A DNA stretch of 64,000 bases from Psychrobacillus faecigallinarum (GCF_014836595.1 NZ_JACSQO010000001.1:868001-932000), one strand, 5' to 3'. Numbered from the stretch's first letter, positions 1-8,578 are shown. Numbers and translations are program-made. Notes: generated by a model from the sequence alone, not told the origin.

Positions 1-178
1 CATTTGCAACTTCTGGGTCAATATTAAGCACCATTTGAAAATCAATATGATTAAAATTCTCTTTCACTCCATGAGTATGATAATTAGAGTGAATTTGGTC
101 ATATTCTTCAGCGTAAATAATATCCATATACCAGCCGTATTCTTCTATCATTTGCTTTTCCCATTTCTCATTTTCCAA
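1..178 (-). CDS. Hypothetical protein, 3' part cut by window edge (possibly DUF4262-like)
   Basis: The first 59 codons of a gene run off the left edge. The start is TTG at 178, with GGAGGA about 7 bases upstream. The peptide begins MENEKWEKQMIEEYGWYMD and continues to a NYHTHGVKENFNHIDFQMVL-type stretch; a HTHG...NFNH pattern resembles DUF4262 proteins, but that is a weak recollection. No membrane segment or signal peptide is visible. Function is unknown. Confidence 0.6.
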   Translation of the reverse strand, partial: MENEKWEKQMIEEYGWYMDIIYAEEYDQIHSNYHTHGVKENFNHIDFQMVLNIDPEVAN

Positions 179-453
179 GTGATTTCCTCCAAATCTTTAT
201 TCAGCTAAGCATTGCTTACATATTTTCTAGCAAATACGCAACTTTCTTTAAATCGTGTAATACTTTATAAGTATTTTACAAGACGAATAAAGCACTCTAG
301 TGTGTGTCATGAACACGATGCGAAAGCGACTGTTGTGATGACTTAACGCTCCCTCAGTGGAAAGCGTACAACTAGATTGAATATATTCCTTATTACAATT
401 GACCGCCCTTGTTTTCCTATTTCGAGCTACCATTTTAAAACACTGTAAAATAC
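179..453. other. Intergenic region without a supported gene
   Basis: No reading frame here has both a plausible ribosome binding site and protein-like composition. A 61-codon frame on the minus strand lacks a recognisable Shine-Dalgarno and looks accidental. The region lies between the partial gene at the left edge and the terminator of the next operon. Confidence 0.5.
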
Positions 454-494
454 AAAAAAGAGAATATATGCCCTAATGAACATCATATCCTCTT
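454..494 (-). terminator. Terminator of the S41/membrane/HlyD operon
   Basis: Read on the minus strand, GAGGATATGATG and CATATATTCTC form an imperfect stem around a loop of about 10 bases, followed by TTTTTTG. It lies 25 bases past the stop of the HlyD-like gene. Confidence 0.65.
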
Positions 495-519
495 AATTGT
501 TTAGTTAACTGCTATATAG

Positions 520-1776
520 TTATTTGTACGTTAGGTATTTAAGATAATCTTTCCAGCTGACTGCTTTTATACTGTTCCAGGATGGTGATTCTAATGGAAA
601 TGGTAGGAATGCTGGTGCCTTATCTGTTTTTGGCTCCTTTTCTAGGACAATCATTCCACTTTCAAGTCCCGAAAGAATAGCAAAGTTATCTAGATAGAAG
701 GGTATGGTTACTTTTGTTCGGGCAATTTTTCCTTCTTCAGTTAATATGTAGAGCTCTGCTTTTTCCTTTGAAGGGTTTAACAGCCAATCAGATTTTATTT
801 TTACTGCATTGTCTGTTTGAGCAGTTGTAATAACGGAGTTCATATTTGCGGCAAATGGCAGATTTACCGGCTCTCCAGTTGGTTGGATCATGACCCCATA
901 TAGTGGCTCCTCAGCTTTTGAGTCGAATTGCTTGTAGGCCGACAGCCATGGAGAACTGTTAGTCGGGACTTGATTTTTCGTTATAATGCCACCTTCTACC
1001 ACAGTTTCACTATGTGAGGAGTAGTTTCGAACTGGCTGATCCTTTTCTAACTCATGCCATTCCTTTTCAGGAACGAAGGTAAGTAGCGACTTCTCCTGTG
1101 AATAGATGTTTATATTGTATTTACCGTCTAGATTTTCAACAGATGCAATGGTTCCTGCAATTGGGCTAAGGACTGAGACTGCTCCTGTCTCCTGACTGAG
1201 CTGTGCGTTAATGATTTGCATTTGGCGCTCTATATCAGCTAGCTTTTGCTCTGCTGCGGCAATAGCTTGGGCATAGCTTCCGTCTTGTTTAAGCTGAACA
1301 TCCACTTGCACATTCACATCTGTGACGTCGTTGCCTTCATTGCTAGTAGTTGTGTCTGTATCAGAGTAACTGCCCTGGGAGCTAGATTTCTCCGACTCAA
1401 GGTTTCCAATAATTTGTTGCAGCTGGCTTTGCTCCTGCATATAAGCCTGTATTTCTGTTTCCCAAATCGCTCGTTGCTCTTCAGCGGAGTCTTGCTTTAA
1501 TTGTGCAAGCTCCGAATCTGCTGCTATTTCTTCTCCTTCTTTTACCATGATGTTACTTACTTGTTCAGCATCGACTGTCACGGTTATTTCATCTGTAGGT
1601 ACAACAACGGATTCTTTCTCTAATTCTTTAGCATATGTATTCGTGTTCACTCTCTCGTGATCCTTTAAATAATACGATCTCGCAATTTCACTCTTATCCG
1701 AGAACAGTAGAATTGCATTAGCCGCAACAAAGGTAGATACAATGATAGAAATTCCGATTACTAGCCACTTGTTCAT
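520..1776 (-). CDS. HlyD/RND-type membrane-fusion (adaptor) protein
   Basis: About 418 residues. The N-terminus has one membrane segment (WLVIGISIIVSTFVAANAIL), followed by a lipoyl-like half (VNTNTYAKEL to IMVKEGEEIAADSELAQL), a long glutamine/glutamate-rich coiled coil with an acidic Ser/Thr spacer, the second lipoyl half (SVLSPIAGTIASVENLDG) and beta-barrel domains. This is the order seen in periplasmic adaptor proteins. ATG at 1776 is chosen because it overlaps the upstream stop as ATGA and has GGGGGG 9 bases upstream; an in-frame ATG at 1800 lies inside the upstream gene. It is the last gene of a three-gene operon. No ABC or RND pump is encoded nearby, so the partner is unknown. Confidence 0.75.
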   Translation of the reverse strand: MNKWLVIGISIIVSTFVAANAILLFSDKSEIARSYYLKDHERVNTNTYAKELEKESVVVPTDEITVTVDAEQVSNIMVKEGEEIAADSELAQLKQDSAEEQRAIWETEIQAYMQEQSQLQQIIGNLESEKSSSQGSYSDTDTTTSNEGNDVTDVNVQVDVQLKQDGSYAQAIAAAEQKLADIERQMQIINAQLSQETGAVSVLSPIAGTIASVENLDGKYNINIYSQEKSLLTFVPEKEWHELEKDQPVRNYSSHSETVVEGGIITKNQVPTNSSPWLSAYKQFDSKAEEPLYGVMIQPTGEPVNLPFAANMNSVITTAQTDNAVKIKSDWLLNPSKEKAELYILTEEGKIARTKVTIPFYLDNFAILSGLESGMIVLEKEPKTDKAPAFLPFPLESPSWNSIKAVSWKDYLKYLTYK

Positions 1777-2450
1777 GCTGCTTGCCCCCCTTCTATCCAT
1801 TTTTCAATAGGAAGGATCTCGAACCCTGCAACTAGCAAAGCCAGCACTACCGGGATTGCTATTAAAATAATTATTAGATTACGACCCGACAAGTCTGTGT
1901 AGATACGTAGAAACTGATATTGAAGAGCAACAATTAAACCTGTAACTAGGCTTAATTCATTAAAAAAGTATATAAAAAACTTATTGCTTAAAAATAAGGC
2001 TGCCATCGGACCAAATGATAGGACCGAAAAGTCTGTTGTATATCCAACTAATGAATATAAAATAAAAACAAATGCTTTTTCCATTAACAGCAGACTCACT
2101 ACAAAAAGCTGTAACACAGCAATCTTTGCTAAGTCTACGTTCGTTAGTTTATGAAGTATGTATGAAATCCCGAAAAAATAAAATGCGATATAGATAAGCG
2201 ACCAAAGAATAGCTCCTATAAGGGAAACGATTCTAGCAATCACATATGTTTCTCCAAATCCTTTTGCAAATAGGGAGGTAAGTCCTTCTGTATGCATTCC
2301 CCAAACGTCTCGAAGTGCAAACAGAAGCACCCCGCATAATACAACGAACCATACGCGTCCTTTAAAGTCGCGCATGGTCGAATCCTTTAATGACATTGCT
2401 AATTCTTGTTGATGAAAAAGATATTTCCAAAATCTAAATTCAAAAAACAC
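1773..2450 (-). CDS. Polytopic membrane protein (Yip1-like), unknown function
   Basis: 225 residues with about five or six hydrophobic segments (around residues 33-46, 70-94, 108-135, 150-175 and 190-212). It starts at GTG with AAGGGGG upstream and overlaps the downstream adaptor gene by four bases, so the two are translationally coupled. The topology and spacing recall Yip1-domain proteins, but no diagnostic motif can be pointed to. Its place between an extracytoplasmic protease and a membrane-fusion adaptor suggests a role in envelope transport or stress; that is inference. Confidence 0.65.
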   Translation of the reverse strand: MFFEFRFWKYLFHQQELAMSLKDSTMRDFKGRVWFVVLCGVLLFALRDVWGMHTEGLTSLFAKGFGETYVIARIVSLIGAILWSLIYIAFYFFGISYILHKLTNVDLAKIAVLQLFVVSLLLMEKAFVFILYSLVGYTTDFSVLSFGPMAALFLSNKFFIYFFNELSLVTGLIVALQYQFLRIYTDLSGRNLIIILIAIPVVLALLVAGFEILPIEKWIEGGQAA

Positions 2451-2464
2451 TAGGTGTTCCCCCT

Positions 2465-3844
2465 TTATGGTTGAACAGTCACCTCGACATATGCACCTTT
2501 TTCCATCTTAGTGTCTTTGTTTGACTGGAAGGTTGGGTGGATGAGTAGGAGGTATGCTGCTCCTCTTTCTAATGCTGCTTTTGGTATGACTTTTAATTGT
2601 TTTGCTGACTTTTGCTCTATTGTGACTGGAGTTCCCTCTGTCTCACCCAATTTAATCAATTCAACTCTCTCTTTGTCATTGAGTTGAATCGTTTTAGAAA
2701 ATGTAATAGTAAATTGTTTATTGGTCATCACGTTTTTTATGGCCGGCATTTTCTTATATGTTTGATAATTTTCAAGAATTGCGTCTAAATGTGCTTTTTC
2801 TAGCTCCATACCTTCTTCAGTAACTACTTGAGGCTTCACTCCGGTTTTATTCACAGAGCTGCCTTTAGGACCTGCAAACTCCGCGATTGTCAGCTTCAAA
2901 TAGGAGCCGTCCGTTAACGGATAGAACGATTGCATGGAGCCTTTCCCATAAGTCTTTTGACCATAAAGCTTGGCTGACTTCTGGTCCAAGAGCGCTGCCG
3001 CAGTCATTTCAGATGCGCTCGCGCTATATCCATTCACAAGCACCTTTGTATCCTTTGGAAACAATGCCTTTTGCGGAATAGATTCAACAAGACCAACCTG
3101 ATTTTTCATCATAAGCATATACGCGTATGGACTGTTCGGAAATAAACCAATTAGCTCCTCTGCGGTTTTAACAAAACCTCCGCCATTGTTACGAAGGTCT
3201 AAAATATAGGAGGTTGCACCTTTCCTCGCTAGCTCCTCCTTTGCCGAAATTACCAGGGAGGCACCATCCTCAGAAAAGGAATTGACACCAATATAACCTA
3301 CACCCTCATTTAAAAGCTTGTGTGTAACTACCGGGACACTAAAGTTTTTTCTCGTTAATATGTATGTTTTCTTTTGGCCCGTTGATTTCAAAACTTCTAT
3401 GTTAACCTTTGTATCAGCCTTTCCAGTGATCAGGGTAGAAGCCTGCTGCACAGACATTTTCTCAGTCGATGTCCCGTCTATAGATATAATAATATCTCCT
3501 GATTCAATTCCAGCTTCCATTGCTGCAGTTCCTTCAAATGTGCTCACTACTTGGATACCCATCTCGTGTTCTTCTATAACAACCCCAATACCTGTTGTTG
3601 TATTATTAATAGAGTCTGTATATCTCTTAAACTCTTCCTTTGTAAAATAGGTTGAGTAAGGGTCGAGCTGCTCGATGATAGCATCAATAGAGCTTAGTTC
3701 CATTAAATTGGTTGGAAGCTCCCCTTTATAATTTTCTTCTATTACTTGCCTGACCTCATCAATAGGGGCAGCCAATGTTAAAATAGGAGCAAACAGCAGT
3801 CCTATTATTAATAAAAATGTAGTTAATCCAGAGACTTTCTTCAT
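2465..3844 (-). CDS. S41-family carboxyl-terminal protease (CtpB-like) with PDZ domain
   Basis: 459 residues. A signal peptide or N-terminal anchor (LTTFLLIIGLLFAPILTLAA) is followed by a short helical part, a PDZ domain (about 85-165, TGIGVVIEE...IESGDIIISIDG) and the S41 catalytic domain. The catalytic dyad is visible as Ser276 in NGYSASASEM and Lys301 in TYGKGSMQ; YILDLRNNGGG is the conserved strand. The last 100 residues look like an SbsA/Ig-like beta domain (FTITFSKTIQL). It is the first gene of the three-gene operon, 14 bases before the membrane protein. CtpB itself acts in SpoIVFA/SpoIVFB signalling in sporulation, but this neighbourhood is different, so the substrate is unknown. Confidence 0.88.
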   Translation of the reverse strand: MKKVSGLTTFLLIIGLLFAPILTLAAPIDEVRQVIEENYKGELPTNLMELSSIDAIIEQLDPYSTYFTKEEFKRYTDSINNTTTGIGVVIEEHEMGIQVVSTFEGTAAMEAGIESGDIIISIDGTSTEKMSVQQASTLITGKADTKVNIEVLKSTGQKKTYILTRKNFSVPVVTHKLLNEGVGYIGVNSFSEDGASLVISAKEELARKGATSYILDLRNNGGGFVKTAEELIGLFPNSPYAYMLMMKNQVGLVESIPQKALFPKDTKVLVNGYSASASEMTAAALLDQKSAKLYGQKTYGKGSMQSFYPLTDGSYLKLTIAEFAGPKGSSVNKTGVKPQVVTEEGMELEKAHLDAILENYQTYKKMPAIKNVMTNKQFTITFSKTIQLNDKERVELIKLGETEGTPVTIEQKSAKQLKVIPKAALERGAAYLLLIHPTFQSNKDTKMEKGAYVEVTVQP

Positions 3845-3976
3845 AACTAATTCCCACTTCCCATATGCTATAAACCTATCTTAACTTAAAAAAATATGAA
3901 ATGCTAAAAAGTTTATATATTTGGCAATATAAAAATTCAATTTTATTACAACATAAATGCATTTAACTACTCAGCA

Positions 3977-4014
3977 AAATAAAACAACCGTGAAAATTTC
4001 AATTCACGATTGTT
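3977..4014 (-). terminator. Terminator of the flagellin gene
   Basis: AACAACCGTGAA (3983-3994) and TTCACGATTGTT (4003-4014) form a 12-bp stem with one G-U pair and an 8-base loop. On the minus strand it is followed by TTTTATTTTG, and it starts 9 bases past the flagellin stop. Confidence 0.85.
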
Positions 4015-4022
4015 AGAATGAG

Positions 4023-4838
4023 TTAACTTTTTAGTAGCTGTAATACGGATTGAGCCTGCTGTATATGCAAGCTTAAAACATATTGACCAGCCTGCATTAA
4101 AATATTTGCTTTAGCGAGTGTCATCATCTCTTTAGCTATATCAGCATCTCTTATGCGAGATTCAGCAGCTGTTAAGTTCTCTTCCATATTAACTGCGTTA
4201 TTATAAGCGTGCTCCAGCCTATTAGTATAGGCACCCATTTTGGAACGCTCTCGAGACACCTGCTTAATGGCTTCATCCATGCCAGCTATCGCAGCATCTG
4301 CTTTCTCTCTTGTTGATATCGAGAGATCTTTTAACCCTATGCTATCACCAGACATATTCCCAATGTTAAGCTCGATAGATTGCCCTGAGTTTGCACCTGC
4401 CTGAATTTTGATGGAGGTTTGAGTGCCATCCAATAATGTCTTTGTATTGAAATTAGTATCCTTAGAAATTCGATTTACTTCTTTCTTCAATTCCTCAAAC
4501 TCGATATTAAGCAAATCACGGTCATTGTCCGTCAGCGTATCATTAGCCGCCTGCACACCCAATTCCCTCATCCGTTGCAAAATAGCGTGCGTTTCATTTA
4601 GTGCACCTTCCGCCGTCTGCAACAATGATATACCATCCTGAATATTACGTGCTGCCTGCCCAAGGCCTCTAATCTGAGCTCGCATCTTTTCAGAAATCGC
4701 TAAACCCGCAGGATCATCCGCTGCACGGTTAATACGATAGCCAGAAGAAAGCCGTTCCATCGACCGATTAGCAATTGCCCATTGGTTATTCATATTACGA
4801 AGAATATTCAAACCAGTCGCATTCCACTTGCCTAGCAT
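4023..4838 (-). CDS. Flagellin (Hag/FliC-like)
   Basis: 271 residues, close to the short B. subtilis Hag type. The N-terminal D0/D1 coiled coil has the signature SGYRINRAADDPAGLAISEK (one residue off SSGLRINRAGDDAAGLAISEKM), then IRGLGQAARNIQDGISLLQT. The C-terminal D1 has ENLTAAESRIRDADIAKEMM. Two oddities: the first residues (MLGKWNATGLNILR) differ from the usual MRINHNIAALNT, and the extreme C-terminus (LMQAGQYVLSLHIQQAQSV) departs from ILQQAxxAMLAQANQ, the D0 helix used for polymer contacts and FliW/FliS binding. It stands alone with its own terminator and a possible SigD promoter. It may be a minor or specialised flagellin. Confidence 0.9.
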   Translation of the reverse strand: MLGKWNATGLNILRNMNNQWAIANRSMERLSSGYRINRAADDPAGLAISEKMRAQIRGLGQAARNIQDGISLLQTAEGALNETHAILQRMRELGVQAANDTLTDNDRDLLNIEFEELKKEVNRISKDTNFNTKTLLDGTQTSIKIQAGANSGQSIELNIGNMSGDSIGLKDLSISTREKADAAIAGMDEAIKQVSRERSKMGAYTNRLEHAYNNAVNMEENLTAAESRIRDADIAKEMMTLAKANILMQAGQYVLSLHIQQAQSVLQLLKS

Positions 4839-4870
4839 CTCTCCACCCCCACCCCATCTATTTAACCTTT

Positions 4871-4898
4871 ATATCGACTCATCCCACAAAAATATCAA
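4871..4898 (-). promoter_or_regulatory. Possible SigD promoter for flagellin
   Basis: On the minus strand GTCGATAT (rc of 4871-4878) matches the SigD -10 GCCGATAT at 7 of 8 positions. A TTGA sits 16 bases upstream (4895-4898) where TAAA is expected. The -10 is about 33 bases before the flagellin ATG. The -35 match is poor. Confidence 0.4.
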
Positions 4899-4979
4899 TA
4901 GATAAATTATTTTTTTATTACAGCTAATATAGACTTAATTCCGACTTATCTATTAAACAGAAAAGAGGTGAGGGTAGGC

Positions 4980-5081
4980 ATGAAAATGACTAAATTTGGT
5001 TTCAGTTGGGAGGATATTTTGTTTGGGGTGCTCGGCTCAAGTGCGTTTATCTTTTTCCTTTACTATTTTACTTCCTTTTAA
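4980..5081 (+). CDS. Small membrane peptide, 33 residues
   Basis: A short plus-strand frame, ATG at 4980 to TAA at 5079-5081, with AGAGGTGAGGG upstream as ribosome binding site. The peptide is MKMTKFGFSWEDI followed by one hydrophobic segment (LFGVLGSSAFIFFLYYF) and TSF. A strong hairpin terminator starts 15 bases after the stop, which supports an independent transcription unit. No family recognised. Confidence 0.5.
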   Translation: MKMTKFGFSWEDILFGVLGSSAFIFFLYYFTSF

Positions 5082-5095
5082 CTTTTTGTTCATAT

Positions 5096-5136
5096 AAAAA
5101 ACACCTTCGAAATAATCTTTTCGTAAGGTGTTTTTT
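5096..5136. terminator. Bidirectional hairpin terminator
   Basis: AAAAAACACCTT and AAGGTGTTTTTT flank a second inner CGAA/TTCG match. With T-runs in both directions it can end both the small peptide gene (plus) and the IDEAL-domain gene (minus). Confidence 0.85.
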
Positions 5137-5147
5137 ATGTTGAAAAA

Positions 5148-5612
5148 TTAGTCCACATGGTGTCCTCCGTATGTGTCTTTATATTGTTGTAGTTCTTTGA
5201 ATAGTGCTGCGTCTTTATGAAGTAATGCATAATCTATCATACGTTCAAAATTCTCTTTTTCCAATTGTTTAATAATCTCTTTTGTTCCTTCCAATAGCAT
5301 CGAGCTAGATTCTTCTACATTATTGTTTGAATTAATAATTGTTTGTAAATGCACATGAATATCAGAGACTAGTAGGAGTTGGTATAAAGGAAGTCGTATA
5401 AATCGGTTTCCTTTTTGAAAGACAAATACCTCGGACAGGTTTTCGACTTGTAACGAGTTAGCGTTGACTATTATCTCTTTTCCTTCTACAGGAATAAAAT
5501 CAAATAGCTCGTCGTCCTTGCGCAAGGAAAAGTATTGATAGGCAAATACAAGCTTTATCCTATCTCCCTCGAGCTGAGTATAAAAAGGCTTCATTAATTG
5601 TACAAGTAACAT
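5148..5612 (-). CDS. IDEAL-domain protein
   Basis: 154 residues. The C-terminal part ENFERMIDYALLHKDAALF is an IDEAL domain (a short helical motif first described in YpiB and ComK-regulator proteins of Bacillales), followed by KELQQYKDTYGGHHVD. The N-terminal 90 residues look like a small beta-rich domain (MKPFYTQLEGDRIKLVFAY...) that I do not recognise. Single gene, with a terminator downstream shared with the plus strand. In Bacillales such proteins are soluble regulators or adaptors; the specific role here is unknown. Confidence 0.7.
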   Translation of the reverse strand: MLLVQLMKPFYTQLEGDRIKLVFAYQYFSLRKDDELFDFIPVEGKEIIVNANSLQVENLSEVFVFQKGNRFIRLPLYQLLLVSDIHVHLQTIINSNNNVEESSSMLLEGTKEIIKQLEKENFERMIDYALLHKDAALFKELQQYKDTYGGHHVD

Positions 5613-5904
5613 TCCATATCCCCTCCTGTCCTTTTTGAATTTTCTGATTTATATTAGTATATCATATTCTACATTTTTCGTGTAGTGTATTTATCCAAAA
5701 AAACGCATTCATATCCTTGTAGGTATAGGCTTCTCTATTCAAATTTAAAACAGCGAATCTTAGAATAAATGATAGTTAATTTCCACTATAGGAGAGGGAG
5801 CCAAGTTCCGGTTCTATAGTCGAGCTTTCTATTTTTTTCTTATGAGAAAATACCCTTCAAGATAGACAAATAATCAAAAAAGAGAATATACTTTCTTAAA
5901 ATCC

Positions 5905-5932
5905 AAAAAAGCGAACGCAATATGCATTCGCC
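5905..5932 (-). terminator. Terminator of the 118-residue hypothetical gene
   Basis: On the minus strand GGCGAATGCA and TGCGTTCGCT pair around TAT and are followed by TTTTTT. The remainder of the gap 5613-5904 holds no supported gene; it should contain the promoter of the IDEAL-domain gene, but no clear -35/-10 pair stands out. Confidence 0.8.
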
Positions 5933-5944
5933 ATTAAAATATTT

Positions 5945-6301
5945 CTATTTAAATTGCAATGCACTTTCTGCTCTTCCTTTTTCTCTTGGACTTGTAAAGA
6001 AACCGTATTTTTTAGGACTGTATTCTACTAAAATGGCTTCAAACACACTTTGCAGGATTTCTTCCTTCGATGCTTCTCTCACGCTTTTAATATAAAATTG
6101 AAGCATATTTTTTTCAAAATCAAGCTGTAGATCGTATATGCTGTAGTACTCTGATGCGATTAACGGTATGTGCTTTAAATTGTTTATAGGACTTTCCACA
6201 ATGTATTTTATGTTCCGCGCCTTTACTCCTATTACCTTGACATGATTGAATCCATTTTTCGAATAAATGTCCAGAGATTCTAATAAAAAAGGTATATGCA
6301 A
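5945..6301 (-). CDS. Hypothetical protein, 118 residues
   Basis: Translation starts LHIPFLLESLDIYSKNGFNH at TTG 6301; no other start codon is available in this frame, and the ribosome binding site is weak (AGAAAGAA; an AAAGGAG lies 24 bases upstream). The protein is soluble, of mixed alpha/beta character, with no motif I recognise. It has its own terminator and is divergent from the XRE regulator at 6467, which could regulate it. Confidence 0.5.
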   Translation of the reverse strand: MHIPFLLESLDIYSKNGFNHVKVIGVKARNIKYIVESPINNLKHIPLIASEYYSIYDLQLDFEKNMLQFYIKSVREASKEEILQSVFEAILVEYSPKKYGFFTSPREKGRAESALQFK

Positions 6302-6466
6302 TTGAATTCTTTCTACTACTCCCCACTCCTTTCTTATGTAAATTGTCCTATAAGCTTTATATACTATATTTAACCGCTCTTTTAATAAATATCTCCAATT
6401 TGGCGATTATTACAGTTTAATCCTATCTTTTCGATATTCTTGTTGCATTGTAAAGGAGGTAATTTT

Positions 6467-6865
6467 ATGGCATTTTACGAGCATCTCCGTGCTTATCGAG
6501 AACAATTAGATATTACTCAAATGGAAGCAGCGAGAAGAATAGGCATTGACCATTCAGTTTTGTCTAAATACGAAAAGGGTGACTTAGCCATTCCCATTGA
6601 CTTACTTATGAAAATTAAAGAGGTGTATGCGATCTCGAATGACTATTTTCTAAATATGCTGGAGGATAAGCCTTCTAAAAGTAAGAATCCTGGCTTGGAG
6701 GCGCGTGAAAGTCGATCAAAGTATATAGAAGCATTTCAGGAGGAATATGTTACCCCACTTGCATCCTATAAAGAGTTTCGTCTTCTTGTAATGGATATTA
6801 AATCCGTTTCCAAAGAGGAAAAGGAACTTAAACGATACATAAAAGGCTTATTAAAAAAAGATTAA
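6467..6865 (+). CDS. XRE-family HTH transcriptional regulator
   Basis: 132 residues. The Cro/C1-type helix-turn-helix spans roughly residues 5-60 (LRAYREQLDITQMEAARRIG, HSVLSKYEKGDLAIPIDLL), ending in YFLNMLED. The C-terminal half is charged and helical (FQEEYVTPLASYKEF). The ATG at 6467 has a perfect AAAGGAGGT 6 bases upstream; an upstream in-frame TTG lacks one. Divergent from the 118-residue hypothetical and followed by a terminator, so it may regulate itself and the neighbour. Its ligand is unknown. Confidence 0.85.
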   Translation: MAFYEHLRAYREQLDITQMEAARRIGIDHSVLSKYEKGDLAIPIDLLMKIKEVYAISNDYFLNMLEDKPSKSKNPGLEARESRSKYIEAFQEEYVTPLASYKEFRLLVMDIKSVSKEEKELKRYIKGLLKKD

Positions 6866-6868
6866 AAT

Positions 6869-6904
6869 CCTTACTTATGATCAGCATAGGTAAGGCTTTT
6901 TATT
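6869..6904 (+). terminator. Terminator after the XRE regulator
   Basis: CCTTAC (6869-6874) pairs with GTAAGG (6890-6895), followed by CTTTTTATTTT. Confidence 0.7.
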
Positions 6905-6997
6905 TTAGTGAATCACTTTTACACTCCTCTGGCTTTTATTCGAGCAGGATTAAACGTATAATGGAAGGAAAGCCTTTTTTCATTAGGAGAGATTTGT

Positions 6998-8578
6998 TTG
7001 AACCTAACTTCGTATCAAAAATTAGCCAATCATTATAACCAATATATAGATGCGTCCATGCGGACGATTGAAGAGAAACTTAACCCTACTGTTACGGAAG
7101 ATGAGGAGCTCGTTCGAAGAGCGACCTTTTTTGTGCGTAATGGCGCGGTTTCAATTGCAAATTATTCACTAAAGGACAATCGAATTGATTTTGTGGTTAG
7201 AGATGTAACTAACATCGAGGTACGATACTTGCCAATGGTTGACCTGATCCATTGCCCTTGCCAAATGCAGAAGCCATGTAGACATATCGTCGCAGCAGTT
7301 TTTTATTTATATCAACAAAACAACTCCCTATCCACTTGGATCTCGGAGTGGAAAGCTAACATAGACCACCTACAGCTATCTTTACTTCGAGATGAACGTA
7401 GTCCCAAAAGCTGGGATATGCTAGTGGATAACTTTTTTAGAAAGTTTATCTCCAGCTATCCGCCAACAAGCTTTTATCTTTTAGAATTTGCTATTCATGA
7501 CTTGAAGGCCCAGGTTCGTAAATCTCGACCATTTGAACGAGAATGGCAACCTATCTTTGATGTATATGTCAATCTGGCCATACTAACACGCGCATGGCCT
7601 TATTTAATTGAATACAACGATACTAATATGCGTAATCGCGTTTACCAGTTTTTAAATGATTATATAGAGGATATTGATGATAGCCTGTCCCAGCTTGCTG
7701 CAAAGCCTAAAATGTTTGCAGCTGATCCCTTTTTCGATCAAATGATGGAAAACGTACGGTCCTTTTACTTTGAAGAGGAAGGCCTTGTTCGTTATCGGAA
7801 ACACGTATATTTAGCCTGCTGGGAAGCTTTAGTAACAGATAAAGCAGCACGAATGCAGGAAGTCAAATATCTTCAAGAGCTGACCATTGAAGAGGACGGA
7901 ATCCCGTTAAATATGGTACTTCCATACTTTTACCTCACCTTATCGATGATGGATGAGCTATTAGATTCTGCTGAGCATATGGAGAAGGATCAGCTCTTGG
8001 AGTGGGTGGAGGTTTGTGAAAAGGCCATTCATTCCTCCAACAAGGAATTAGTTAACGAGCTAGCTAGAAAATTACTACCTCACATTTCTTATTATTTAAA
8101 TGAAGTCATGCAAAACCCTTCTCGAGTCATGCTCATTAGAAGATTAGAATTGCTATTCAACCAAGTAAGTTTAAAAACGGAGGAACTGGAAAAACTGTAT
8201 CAATCATTCGGTTTATATGGAATCCAATCATACTCCAACTTACTAATCGAACAAAAACGTTATAGGGAATGGATGGCATTGCACCAATCTGCCAACTCAT
8301 CTCTTGAATATGCTGAGTCCTGTGGATTATCTATAGTGAAGGATGAGGCACCAGAGGTCCTTCTTCCGCTTTACCACCATTATGCCATGAAGTTTATCCA
8401 AGAAAAAAACAGATATAGCTATAAGCAAGCTGTTCGTATTTGGAAGAAAATGAAACAGGTTGCGAAGAAAGCAAACGAAATTGATTACTGGAATGCTTAT
8501 GTGGAAAGTATTCGTGAAAAGTATCGCCGTCTTCGTGCCTTACAACAAGAAATAGAGAAAGGAAACCTGCCATTATGA
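6998..8578 (+). CDS. ywqB: SWIM zinc-finger protein (YwqB-like)
   Basis: 526 residues. A SWIM zinc finger, CxCx5CxH, is visible as CPCQMQKPCRH near residue 86; the rest is long, helical and otherwise featureless. The start is TTG at 6998 with TAGGAG upstream. It overlaps the SNF2 helicase gene by four bases (ATGA), the arrangement of B. subtilis ywqB-ywqA. SWIM proteins coupled to SNF2 ATPases are thought to assist DNA or protein contacts of the ATPase; the biological role in Bacillales is not established. Confidence 0.85.
   Translation: MNLTSYQKLANHYNQYIDASMRTIEEKLNPTVTEDEELVRRATFFVRNGAVSIANYSLKDNRIDFVVRDVTNIEVRYLPMVDLIHCPCQMQKPCRHIVAAVFYLYQQNNSLSTWISEWKANIDHLQLSLLRDERSPKSWDMLVDNFFRKFISSYPPTSFYLLEFAIHDLKAQVRKSRPFEREWQPIFDVYVNLAILTRAWPYLIEYNDTNMRNRVYQFLNDYIEDIDDSLSQLAAKPKMFAADPFFDQMMENVRSFYFEEEGLVRYRKHVYLACWEALVTDKAARMQEVKYLQELTIEEDGIPLNMVLPYFYLTLSMMDELLDSAEHMEKDQLLEWVEVCEKAIHSSNKELVNELARKLLPHISYYLNEVMQNPSRVMLIRRLELLFNQVSLKTEELEKLYQSFGLYGIQSYSNLLIEQKRYREWMALHQSANSSLEYAESCGLSIVKDEAPEVLLPLYHHYAMKFIQEKNRYSYKQAVRIWKKMKQVAKKANEIDYWNAYVESIREKYRRLRALQQEIEKGNLPL

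Noticed and set aside
248-433. 61-codon minus-strand frame
   Set aside because: No ribosome binding site and unlikely composition (many Arg, Cys, Ser, His); taken as chance.
6120-6326. 68-codon frame overlapping the 118-residue hypothetical gene, with a better ribosome binding site at GTG 6326
   Set aside because: Its peptide is rich in His, Arg and Cys without hydrophobic-core pattern, and the terminator position suits the 118-residue frame. The start of that gene stays uncertain.
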